Assembly (NCBI GenBank): GCA_963757335.1
Contig: CAVWRJ010000009.1
Location: 134,064 to 198,063, forward strand
Reading direction: 5' to 3'
DNA: 64,000 nucleotides
Origin: DASQPA01 sp963757335
Lineage (GTDB): Bacteria > Acidobacteriota > Thermoanaerobaculia > Multivoradales > UBA5704
Within the stretch, counting starts at the first letter, position 1; each line of letters begins with the position of its first letter. Made by a program: the position numbers and the translations under genes. The notes under the pieces were generated by a model. That model ran no database searches, was not told where the DNA came from, and saw only the letters and a list, made by a program, of their open reading frames with translations. This document shows positions 26,585 through 34,759 of the stretch, piece by piece.

Positions 26585-29038
26585 TCACTCGTAGCGGATC
26601 GCCTCCAGGGGCTCGGTCGCGGCGGCCCGGTTGGCGGGCAGCCAGCTGGCGAAGAGGGCCACCGCGGCGAGCAGGGCCGGTACCGCGATGAAAGTGCCGA
26701 GGTCGTTGGGGCTGACGCCGTAGAGCAGGGCCTGGAGCAGATGCGTCAGGGCGAGGGCGACCGCGATGCCGATCGCGATGCCGAGCCCGGTGATCGCCAG
26801 CCCCTCCAGGAGCACCATGCGCGAGATGTCGCCGCGGCCCGCGCCGAGGGCCATTCGCACCCCGATCTCCCGCGTCCGCTGGGTGACGACGTAGGAGATC
26901 ACGCCGTAGAGCCCGACCGAGCCGAGAAAGAGGGCGACCCCGGCGGCCAGGACCAGCAGGAGCATGGTGAACGAGGTCCGCGCCATGGAATGCGCCACCA
27001 CCTCCTGGAGCGGCTCCATCCGGGCGACCGGCAGGTTGGGGTCGATGGACCGTACGGTCGTGCGGAGCGGCCCGGCGAGAGCGGTCGGATCGAGGCGCCC
27101 CCGCACCACCAGGCTGAAGCTGCGGGGCGCCCACTCTACCTGGTTGGCATAGCGCAGCATGGGAAAGTAGATGGCCTGAACTGGCGCGTCCTGCAGGCCG
27201 CGGTCGCGGACGTCCCCGACGACGCCGACGATCGTGTACCAGGGGCCCGCGCCGGGATTGCTCGCGGTCAGCCGCTTGCCGAGGGCGCTCCGGCCCGGCC
27301 AGAGGTGCTCGGCCAGGGCTCGGCTGACGACGACCTCGGTCGTCTTGTGGAGCGGATCGAGAGGTCCGAAGACCCGCCCCGCGAGGAGCGGAATGCCCAG
27401 CGCCTTGAAGTAGCCGGGGGTGGCGAAGCGGGTGGCGAGCACCGGCGGCACCTGGCCGGGCGCCAAGGGCAGGTCCTCGAACCAGTAGCCGGAGGACGAG
27501 TCGTTGCCGGAGAGCGGCAGGGGGAAGACGGTCGCCGCGTCGAGGACCCCGGGGAGCGCCCGCACCCGCTCGAGCAGCCGGTCGAGGAGGTGGAAGGTGG
27601 CGGTGGTGTCGGCGTATTCGGCATCCGGAAGGTCGAGGCGCACCGCGAGCACGTTCTGCGGCGAGAAGCCGGGATCGACCTCGCGCAGCCGCCAGAAGCT
27701 CTTCACCATCAACCCCGAGTCCACCAGGAGCACCAGGGCGAGGGCCACCTGCGCGACGACCAGAACGCTCCGGGCGCGCTGGCGACCGCGGCCGGCCGTG
27801 CCCCCGCGCCCCCCCTCCTTCAACGCCGGCACCAGCGCCGGCGCGGTGGAACGCCAGGCGGCGAGACCGCCGCAGAGCAGGCCCGCGAACAGCGAGAGCA
27901 GCAGAGCGAAAAAGAGCACGCTGGCGTCGATGCCGACCTCCGCCAGGCGCGGGATTCCCTCCGGCTGGAGGCGGAGCAGCAGGCGCACTCCCGCCGCGGC
28001 GAGAACGAGCCCCAGGACGCCGCCGGCGAACGCCAGCACCAGGCTCTCGCTCAAAAAGAGCCAGGCAATGCCGCCGCGCGTGGCGCCCAGGGCGGTGCGC
28101 ACCGCGACCTCGCGCTGCTTGCCCTCGGCGCGGACGAGAAAGAGGTTCGCCACGTTGGCGCAGGCGATCAGCAGGATGCAGGCGACGCTCCCCAGGAGCA
28201 CCCAGAGCACCCGTTCGACCGAACCCACGACCTCGTCGCGGAGGGGGACTACGGTGATCGCGAGCTGCGAGCTCTGGATCGTCGCCCTGTCGATCGTCTT
28301 GTCCCCATAGACTTCCGGGATGCGCCAGACGAGGGCCGAGAGCTCGCGAGCGGCCCGCTCCGGGGTAACCCCGGGCCGCAGGCGGCCGATCGCCTTGAAG
28401 TTGAAGCTCCCCGGCGCCAGCGCCGCGGGGTTGATGCCGATCGGCATCCAGAGCTCCGACTCCTCGTTCGGGAAGTGGAAGCCCGCCGGCATGACCCCGA
28501 CGACCCGCCACTCGATCCCGTCGAGCCGCAGGGTCGTTCCGAGGATCTTCGGGTCGCCGCCGAAACGGCGCTGCCAGAGGGGATTCGAGAGGACGACGAT
28601 CCTCTCCGCTCCCGGCTTGTCGTCGGCCGGCTGGATCGTCCGCCCCAGGGCCGCCGGCACCCGCAGCACCGAGAAGATGGAGCCGGTGACCGCCGTGGCA
28701 CCCAGCCGCTCGGGGGTCTCCCCGCCGGCGAGGTTCGCCGAGGTCTCGGCGTAGATCCCCAGCTCTTCCAGTACCCGGTTCTCCTGGCGATAGAGGAGAT
28801 AGGTGCCGTCCGAGAGGTTCAGGCGGTCCAGCTTGAGCCCCGGCGCCCGATGCCAGAGCCCGACGAGCCCCTGAGGCTGGGGGTAGGGCAGCGGCCGGAT
28901 CAGCACGCCGTTGACGATCGTGAAGAGGGCCACGTTCGCACCGAGGCCGACGCCCAGGGTCACCACCACGACCAGCAGGAAACCCGCGTTACGCCGGAGC
29001 TCCCGGAACAGCGAACGGAGAGGGGAGACGAATCCCAT
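26585..29038 (-). CDS. ADOP-family MacB/FtsX-type permease, 817 aa
   Basis: The protein has the doubled MacB/FtsX plan: an N-terminal helix (LLVVVVTLGVGLGANVALF), a periplasmic MacB core domain, an FtsX block around residues 280-420, a second helix and periplasmic domain, and a final FtsX block ending at a short C-terminus (EPLEAIRYE). This length and internal duplication are typical of 'acidobacterial duplicated orphan permeases', which have no ATPase gene beside them, and none is here. The substrate is unknown; macrolide/lipoprotein or peptide efflux is usual for relatives. Its neighbour is a peptide biosynthesis locus, but the intervening repeat and the family's abundance argue against reading much into that. 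Confidence 0.9.
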   Translation of the reverse strand: MGFVSPLRSLFRELRRNAGFLLVVVVTLGVGLGANVALFTIVNGVLIRPLPYPQPQGLVGLWHRAPGLKLDRLNLSDGTYLLYRQENRVLEELGIYAETSANLAGGETPERLGATAVTGSIFSVLRVPAALGRTIQPADDKPGAERIVVLSNPLWQRRFGGDPKILGTTLRLDGIEWRVVGVMPAGFHFPNEESELWMPIGINPAALAPGSFNFKAIGRLRPGVTPERAARELSALVWRIPEVYGDKTIDRATIQSSQLAITVVPLRDEVVGSVERVLWVLLGSVACILLIACANVANLFLVRAEGKQREVAVRTALGATRGGIAWLFLSESLVLAFAGGVLGLVLAAAGVRLLLRLQPEGIPRLAEVGIDASVLFFALLLSLFAGLLCGGLAAWRSTAPALVPALKEGGRGGTAGRGRQRARSVLVVAQVALALVLLVDSGLMVKSFWRLREVDPGFSPQNVLAVRLDLPDAEYADTTATFHLLDRLLERVRALPGVLDAATVFPLPLSGNDSSSGYWFEDLPLAPGQVPPVLATRFATPGYFKALGIPLLAGRVFGPLDPLHKTTEVVVSRALAEHLWPGRSALGKRLTASNPGAGPWYTIVGVVGDVRDRGLQDAPVQAIYFPMLRYANQVEWAPRSFSLVVRGRLDPTALAGPLRTTVRSIDPNLPVARMEPLQEVVAHSMARTSFTMLLLVLAAGVALFLGSVGLYGVISYVVTQRTREIGVRMALGAGRGDISRMVLLEGLAITGLGIAIGIAVALALTHLLQALLYGVSPNDLGTFIAVPALLAAVALFASWLPANRAAATEPLEAIRYE

Positions 29039-29113
29039 CGGCTACCTCCTGAGAGGAGAGGAGCATAGTACAAAATAGCGTAGCGGCAGGAGGCGCGGAG
29101 GACCGCACCTTGA

Positions 29114-29207
29114 GGGTCCTGGGTCCGTTTGAACCTGCGGGCGGTCGCCTTCGGGCGCTCCGCGCAGCCAGGCGCCCGTCCTCGGATTTCAAACGGACCC
29201 AGGACCC
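29114..29207. repeat. dispersed palindromic element, copy B
   Basis: GGGTCCTGGGTCCGTTTGAA (29114-29133) is exactly matched by its reverse complement at 29188-29207, a 20-bp perfect arm pair. The core is the reverse orientation of copies A and D: CCTGCGGGCGG, TTCGGGCGCT, CGCGCAGCC, GCCCGTCCTCGG. It lies between the ADOP start and the gene at 29266. The first bases of each arm differ from copy A but remain complementary. Confidence 0.87.
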
Positions 29208-29265
29208 GCGGAGGCCCTTGCTTCCGTTTTGCAACCGGTGTAGCGTCGCTTGAGGGAGCCCCGAG

Positions 29266-30519
29266 ATGATCCCGTACTTCAAGAGTCTGGGCGAGCGCCT
29301 CGAACGAGAGTGGCGGGCGAAGAGCTACGACGAGGAGATCTTCCCGGAGCTGGCGCTCGCGGCCCTGGAGAAGGATCCGCCCGCGGACAACGTCGGCGTC
29401 CCCGACATCGTGGATTGGATCTTCGGCCCTCACCAGGCCTTCCGGCAGCCGGGCGGCCACGAGCTCTTCGGGCAACCGCCCATCCAGCTCTTTCAGGCAC
29501 CGCGGTTCTATATCGAGGGGCTGTTCTGGCTCTCGGCCACCACCGACATCCACCAGCACGCGTTCTCCGGCGCCTTCGCCGTCCTCGCCGGTTCGAGCGT
29601 CCATAGCCACTGGCGCTTCGCCTGCGAGCGGAGCATCAACTCCCGCCTGCTCTGCGGCCGGCTGGAGCGGGTGTCGACGGCGATCCTCCGCCCCGGTGCG
29701 GTGCAGCCGATCCATTCCGGGAATCAGCTGATCCACCAGCTCTTCCACCTGGAGCTGCCCTCGGTGACGATCGTCGTCCGCACCCTCGCCGACCGTCATC
29801 GGCTCCCCCAGTACAACTATCTGCAGCCCGGCCTGGCCCTCGACCCCGAAGACCAGGAGCCGACCCGAACCCGGCGCACCCTCCTCCTCGACGGGATGGC
29901 CCGGGGCCAGATCGCGGGGCTGCGGCAGTACGCCCGCCGGCTGATCGAAGACGGCGACCTGGAGACTCTCTACCACGCCTTCTCGGTCCTCACCCGCCGG
30001 AAGGTGGACCGGGATCTCTTGGAGGAGCTCTACAGTCTCGCCCGCGAGCGCCATGGCGACCTGATCGACCTCTTCCGTCAGGTCTGCGAGTGGGAACGGC
30101 GGACCCGGATCGTCGTCGCCCTGCGCGCCAAGATCACCGATCCCGGAGCGCGTTTCCTCCTGGCGCTCCTGATGCTCCTCCCCGACCGCGACGCCATCTT
30201 CGAGACCATCGAGCTCCAGTTCCCCAATACCGAGCCGCTGGCCGCGATCGAGGGCTGGCTCGCCGCCATGGCAAGCAAGGAGATCCTCGGCTTCGACTTC
30301 AACCCCACCAACCGACTCCTCTTCCGCGGCCTCGTCCTGGGCTTGAGCCCGGAGGATCTCCTCAACGGGCTGCGGGCCGAGCTCGACGGCGACGCCGTCG
30401 ACTCGCATCGGGATCAGCTGCTCCAAAACGCCAAACGGTTGGCGAGATCAGACCTCTTTCTCCCGCTTCTCTCCCGCTCCCCGCTGCAGAGAGAGGACCG
30501 GGTGGCCGCCGGCGGTTAG
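29266..30519 (+). CDS. unrecognised protein with conserved-looking His cluster, 417 aa
   Basis: I do not recognise the family with confidence. Residues about 95-150 contain DIHQHAFSGAFAVLAGSSVH and, further on, QPIHSGNQLIHQLFHLELPS. This spacing of His residues among short hydrophobic strands resembles a metal-binding cupin-like barrel. The C-terminal 200 residues are predicted helical. It is cytoplasmic by appearance. GAGGGAG precedes ATG 29266. It stands alone between repeat B and a stretch of gene debris. Confidence 0.75.
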   Translation: MIPYFKSLGERLEREWRAKSYDEEIFPELALAALEKDPPADNVGVPDIVDWIFGPHQAFRQPGGHELFGQPPIQLFQAPRFYIEGLFWLSATTDIHQHAFSGAFAVLAGSSVHSHWRFACERSINSRLLCGRLERVSTAILRPGAVQPIHSGNQLIHQLFHLELPSVTIVVRTLADRHRLPQYNYLQPGLALDPEDQEPTRTRRTLLLDGMARGQIAGLRQYARRLIEDGDLETLYHAFSVLTRRKVDRDLLEELYSLARERHGDLIDLFRQVCEWERRTRIVVALRAKITDPGARFLLALLMLLPDRDAIFETIELQFPNTEPLAAIEGWLAAMASKEILGFDFNPTNRLLFRGLVLGLSPEDLLNGLRAELDGDAVDSHRDQLLQNAKRLARSDLFLPLLSRSPLQREDRVAAGG

Positions 30520-30531
30520 GGCCACCCCCCG

Positions 30532-30659
30532 GAACCCCCGTATCCACCCCATCCACGGTATCGATCTCCTCCCCCCCGCCGCCCCTAACTCCTGGAATCT
30601 CCGCACCGCCAGTAGCACTCGCCCTTCGAGCGAACCCACGGTGCGGTTGTAGGCGTCCA
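30532..30659 (-). pseudogene. fragment of the rmuC 3' end
   Basis: This stretch reads LDAYNRTVGSLEGRVLLAVR then RFQELGAAGG on the minus strand, nearly the same as the C-terminus of the intact rmuC product. At the DNA level it aligns with about 41221-41349, with scattered substitutions. It lacks the rest of the gene and a start. It is fused directly to another fragment at 30660. Confidence 0.85.
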
Positions 30660-30808
30660 AGGATGCCCAGGCAGTCTGCCGGGAGATGGCGCGCAGCTCC
30701 TGTGAGGCGCTGGCGCGCTGACTCATCGAACAGGGCCGCGGCGAGGGGGGTGACGACCACGAGCCAGCGCGCGAGAGTCGGCAGCCGGTGGGCTGCCATA
30801 CTGGACAT
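30660..30808 (-). pseudogene. fragment related to the N-terminus of the 347-residue RiPP-locus protein
   Basis: From ATG 30808 the minus strand reads LARWLVVVTPLAAALFDESA, then TGAARHLPADCLGI. This matches DWLAVAAPHLGASL and RDAARHVPADCLGI of the protein at 21281-22324. After CLGI the reading runs into the rmuC fragment out of frame, so no functional product is expected. The join of two unrelated gene ends shows past recombination here. Confidence 0.75.
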
Positions 30809-30917
30809 TGGACTACCGTAGCGGAACTCGCTCGACAGGCTTCAACCAGCCTCCAGCCTCGACTTGCAATGGAGCACCGATGTAGCCGGGCGCGGAGGAG
30901 GCCTGTGCGAGATATGG

Positions 30918-30923
30918 TATTCT
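30918..30923 (+). promoter_or_regulatory. candidate -10 element for carbamoyltransferase copy 1
   Basis: TATTCT ends nine bases before the ATG at 30933, in a locally AT-richer segment. If used, the transcript would have almost no leader. No clear ribosome binding site is present before this ATG. Confidence 0.35.
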
Positions 30924-30932
30924 CTGTAACGC

Positions 30933-32714
30933 ATGGCTCTAAACATCCTCGGAATCTCAGCCCATTACCACGATGCGGCCTGTTGTCTGCTCGCCGACGG
31001 TGAGCTGATCGCGGCGGCGGAGGAAGAGCGCTTCTCGCGGGTCAAACACGATCCGCGCCTGCCCTGGCGGGCCTTTCGCTACTGTCTCGACCAGGGCGGC
31101 ATCACGCTCGCCGATGTCGACTGTGTCGCCTACTACGAAAACCCCTCGAAGAAGCTCTCTCGTCAGATCTGGATGGCCCTCCATCCAGACGCCGGCGACT
31201 CCGTCCGTCGTAAAATTCTCAACCGCCTGCCCATTCGGATCGATCTGGTCGAGCGGAACATCCGGGGCACTCTCGGGTATACCGGCCGGCTGGAGGTCTT
31301 CGAGCACCACCTGTCCCACGCCGCGAGCAGCTTCTTCTACTCGGGCTTCGAAGAGGCCGCGGTGCTGACGGTGGACGGCGTGGGGGAATGGGCGACGACC
31401 ACGTTCGGCAGGGCCGCCGGCTCGGGCCTGGATCTTTTCGAAGAGGTCCAATTCCCCAACTCTCTGGGTCTCCTCTATAGCACCTTGACCTCCTATCTGG
31501 GCTTCGAGGTCAACGATGGAGAGTACAAGGTGATGGGGCTCGCGCCCTACGGCGAGCCGCGTTACGTGGACCAGGTGCGGGCGCTCCTCACCCAGGAGGA
31601 GGCGGGCCAGTACCGGCTCAATCTCGAGTACTTCGACTTCCTGCGGCGCGACCGGATGTACTCGGATCGGTTGGTCGAGCTCTTCGGAGAGCCTCCTCGC
31701 AAACCCGAGTCGGCGCTCCTCGCGTTTCATCAGGACGTCGCCCGGAGCCTCCAATGGGTGCTGGAGGAGATCCTCCTCGAAAAGGTGGCCTATCTACATT
31801 CCCGGGTCCCCAGTCGCAATCTCTGCATGGCGGGGGGAGTGGCGCTCAACTGCGTCGCCAACAGCCGCATCCTAAGGGACGGGCCCTTCAATGAGCTGTT
31901 CGTCCAGCCGGCCGCGAGCGACGCCGGAGGATGCCTGGGTGCCGCCGCCCTAGCCCACGTGCGCCTGACCGGCGAACGCCCGGCGCAGGGCCGGCTTACC
32001 CACATGTACTGGGGCCCGGAGAGTCCGGTCGACGACATCGCAGGCCTCCTCGCAGCGACCTCCCTCACCGCCCACGACTACCGAGGTCGACCCGCAGAGC
32101 TGCTGGAGGCGACCGTCGACCGGCTGGCGGCGGGAAAAGTCATCGGCTGGTTCCAGGGCCGCATGGAGTTCGGACCGCGGGCCCTGGGAGCGCGGTCGAT
32201 CCTGGCCGATCCGCGAGACGAGGGGATGCGCGACCGGATCAACGCTCTCGTCAAAATGCGCGAAGGCTTCCGCCCCTTCGCCCCAGCCGTTCTCGCGGAG
32301 CGGGCGAGGGAGCACTTCGCCATCGACCACCCCTCGCCTTTCATGCTGGAGACCTGCCAGGTCGACTCTCCTTTCCACCTCCCTGCGATCACCCACGTCG
32401 ACGGTTCGGCGCGCCTGCAGACAGTCGATCCGCGTGCGAGCCCGCGCTTCGCCGACCTCCTCAGGCGCTTCGCCGACCGCACCGGCTGCCCGATCCTGCT
32501 CAATACGTCCTTCAACATGCGCGGCGAGCCCATCGTCTGCACTCCGGAGGACGCGATCCTCTGCTTCGCCCGCTCGCGGATCGACGCCCTGGTCTTGGAG
32601 GACTTCCTCATCGATCGCGAGTCCATCCCCGGGGCCTGGGGCGACTTCGTCGCCTTGCTGAGCCAGGCCCGGCCAGCCCGGGGTGTGGGGTACAGGGTGT
32701 ACACACTCTTGTAG
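30933..32714 (+). CDS. NodU/TobZ-type O-carbamoyltransferase, copy 1
   Basis: Full-length (593 residues) member of the carbamoyltransferase family that moves a carbamoyl group from carbamoyl phosphate, through carbamoyl-adenylate, to a hydroxyl. N-terminal Kae1-like part: ISAHYHDAACCLL, AAEEERFSRVKHD, metal-binding EHHLSHAASS near residue 125, LTVDGVGEWATT and CMAGGVALNC. C-terminal part: QGRMEFGPRALGARSILADP, FRPFAPAV, PILLNTSFNMRGEPIVCTPE. All catalytic motifs are present. The SGNH-hydrolase gene begins eight bases after its stop. A closely similar two-gene cassette stands at 49189-53025. The acceptor substrate is unknown; in the family it is usually a small-molecule or sugar hydroxyl. Confidence 0.92.
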   Translation: MALNILGISAHYHDAACCLLADGELIAAAEEERFSRVKHDPRLPWRAFRYCLDQGGITLADVDCVAYYENPSKKLSRQIWMALHPDAGDSVRRKILNRLPIRIDLVERNIRGTLGYTGRLEVFEHHLSHAASSFFYSGFEEAAVLTVDGVGEWATTTFGRAAGSGLDLFEEVQFPNSLGLLYSTLTSYLGFEVNDGEYKVMGLAPYGEPRYVDQVRALLTQEEAGQYRLNLEYFDFLRRDRMYSDRLVELFGEPPRKPESALLAFHQDVARSLQWVLEEILLEKVAYLHSRVPSRNLCMAGGVALNCVANSRILRDGPFNELFVQPAASDAGGCLGAAALAHVRLTGERPAQGRLTHMYWGPESPVDDIAGLLAATSLTAHDYRGRPAELLEATVDRLAAGKVIGWFQGRMEFGPRALGARSILADPRDEGMRDRINALVKMREGFRPFAPAVLAERAREHFAIDHPSPFMLETCQVDSPFHLPAITHVDGSARLQTVDPRASPRFADLLRRFADRTGCPILLNTSFNMRGEPIVCTPEDAILCFARSRIDALVLEDFLIDRESIPGAWGDFVALLSQARPARGVGYRVYTLL

Positions 32715-32722
32715 GAGGGGCG

Positions 32723-34759
32723 ATGCCAACGCCGCAGAACGCTCTCTTGAAATCGTTGTCGGACGAGATGGCCCGCATGCTCACCGGCGCTGCCGGAGCC
32801 GACGCGATCCTCCTGATGGAACGCTTGCGGCTGCTCTCCACGCCGGACAAGGCGACGAGCGCCGCCCGGCCGGGGACGATTGGGATCTGGGAGGCCAAGC
32901 CCGAGGGAGGGTACGCGCGCTCGGCGGCCCGGCGTCACGAGTGGAACCTTTGGGCTGCCGTCCCGAGCATCCCGCCCAAGGGGGAGAGAAGACGCATCGC
33001 GCTGGTGGGCGAGTCGGTCGCCCGCGGCTATCTCTACGACCCTGAGTTCACTCCGGCCCAGGCGTTGGAGGCTTCCTCGACGGCGGCTCTGGGAGAACCG
33101 GTAGAGGTCATCGACCTCGCTAAAACCAATCTCAATGACCAGCAGCTCACCGAGCTGATCGCCGAGGTGCCCATACTCGAACCGGACACCCTGGTCGTCT
33201 TCGCCGGTAACAACTGGAGCGCTATGGACAAGCGGGACCTCCACCTGGCGGCAACCGCCCTGCGCGAGCGTGGAGCTCTCGGTCTCAAGGAGATGCGTGA
33301 AGAGCGCCTCGTCGCCTTCATCGATACCCTGCGCGAGCAGCTGACCCGTCTGTCGGCGAGCCTCCCTGTGGTCCTGGTCGTCCCGGAGATCAACCTCGGA
33401 GACTGGCGTCTGGACAGCGTGGCGGACGCGCCCTGGCTCGCTCCCGGGGACAACCGGCGCTGGCTCGAATGCCGCGCGGCGGGTCGCTCGGCGTTCGCCG
33501 CCGGACGCCTCGACGAAGCGGCAGCCCTAGGCCGGGAAATGGTCGAGCTCGACGAAAGCACCGCGGCCTCCGGCTGGACCCTGCTCGCCGATTGCGCGCG
33601 GGCCAGGGGAGATCAGATGATAGCCCGCTCCTGCCTCGAAAGAGCGAGCGATGCCCATCGGTTGGAATACACCCACCAGACCCCGAGGACACTCACCGCG
33701 ATCCAGCGGGGCCTGCGCGCCTCAGCGCTGCCCGGCCGGATCGCCGTCGTCGACCTGCCGGACTGTTTCGCCTCCTGGCTGGGCGGCGCCATCCCCGATC
33801 GCCGGCTGTTCCTGGACTACTGCCATCTGACCGCCGAGGGGATTCGTATCGCCATGGCAGCGACGGCGCTCGAAGTCGCCGCCCTTCTCACTGCCGGCCA
33901 ATCGCTCCCCGGGCTCACAAGCCTCGTGGAGGCGTCCCCTCCGCCCGCCGAGCGGGTCGAGGCGGCAGCTCACTTCGCGGCGGCGATCCATTCCGCCCAC
34001 TGGGGACAGACAGGCGCGTTCGTCTCGTATCTCTGCCACGAGGCGACGCGGCGATCCGCCGAGATCGCCCAGGCGATGCGGCTCTACCTGGAGGTCCAGG
34101 TCCGCCGAGCTCCCTCCTGGACCTGCGCGGCGACAGAGAGGCTCGCGGAGCTCGCGCCCCCCTTTCTGCGCGAGTACATCATCCTGCAGAAAAATGAGCC
34201 CAAGCTCTTTGATCCCGTGCTCCTGCCGGCCATCGTGGAGGCCCTGGAGGACAACGGTATCCCCTCCGCGGCCTTTCTCGACGAGCTGCGCCAAGAGGAG
34301 AGGAGCCTTTCGGGACGACCGAGCGATCTCCTCGATCACTACTATCGAGCCTCCTGGGCCGATCTCGATTGGCTCGAGTCGCCCACCCCTTTCCGTTTCC
34401 GTCGCGCCCACGCCCCGATCTCGCGCTATCCCTGGGTCTGCCGCGCGTCGCGGGAGGTCACCTTCGAGCTCACCTGCCGGCGAGGGGACGCCTCCGGCCC
34501 CGCCGAATTCCAGGCCCTGGTCAACGGCGCCCCGGTGGCCCACCTCTCCTTCGGTCCGAAATGGAGCACCCAACGCTTCCACGCTCCCGCCGACATGGTG
34601 CGCCCGGGGGTCAACTGGCTGGAGATCCACTGGCCAGTCGATCTCTCCAAGGGCGCCGAGGCGATCGAGCACATCGCCCGTGAGCTCGAGCATGACCGCG
34701 TCGTCCCGCTGCGGCCGGTGTTCGCCGAGCTCTCCTCGCTCCGCGCGGTCCAGCCCTAG
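32723..34759 (+). CDS. SGNH-hydrolase-like protein with helical and C-terminal beta domains, copy 1
   Basis: The 678-residue protein has SGNH-hydrolase blocks: nucleophile Ser in ALVGESVARGYLYD near residue 98, Asn in LVVFAGNNW, and the Asp/His pair in LFLDYCHLTAEG near residue 370. Between them is a TPR-like stretch (EAAALGREMVELDESTAASG). The last 120 residues look like a beta-sandwich (VTFELTCRRG, VNWLEIHWPV). There is no signal peptide. ATG 32723 follows GGAGGGG. The gene directly follows the carbamoyltransferase, so it may act on the same product, for example as an esterase or acyltransferase. Its stop shares CTAG with the convergent ADOP gene. Confidence 0.82.
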   Translation: MPTPQNALLKSLSDEMARMLTGAAGADAILLMERLRLLSTPDKATSAARPGTIGIWEAKPEGGYARSAARRHEWNLWAAVPSIPPKGERRRIALVGESVARGYLYDPEFTPAQALEASSTAALGEPVEVIDLAKTNLNDQQLTELIAEVPILEPDTLVVFAGNNWSAMDKRDLHLAATALRERGALGLKEMREERLVAFIDTLREQLTRLSASLPVVLVVPEINLGDWRLDSVADAPWLAPGDNRRWLECRAAGRSAFAAGRLDEAAALGREMVELDESTAASGWTLLADCARARGDQMIARSCLERASDAHRLEYTHQTPRTLTAIQRGLRASALPGRIAVVDLPDCFASWLGGAIPDRRLFLDYCHLTAEGIRIAMAATALEVAALLTAGQSLPGLTSLVEASPPPAERVEAAAHFAAAIHSAHWGQTGAFVSYLCHEATRRSAEIAQAMRLYLEVQVRRAPSWTCAATERLAELAPPFLREYIILQKNEPKLFDPVLLPAIVEALEDNGIPSAAFLDELRQEERSLSGRPSDLLDHYYRASWADLDWLESPTPFRFRRAHAPISRYPWVCRASREVTFELTCRRGDASGPAEFQALVNGAPVAHLSFGPKWSTQRFHAPADMVRPGVNWLEIHWPVDLSKGAEAIEHIARELEHDRVVPLRPVFAELSSLRAVQP

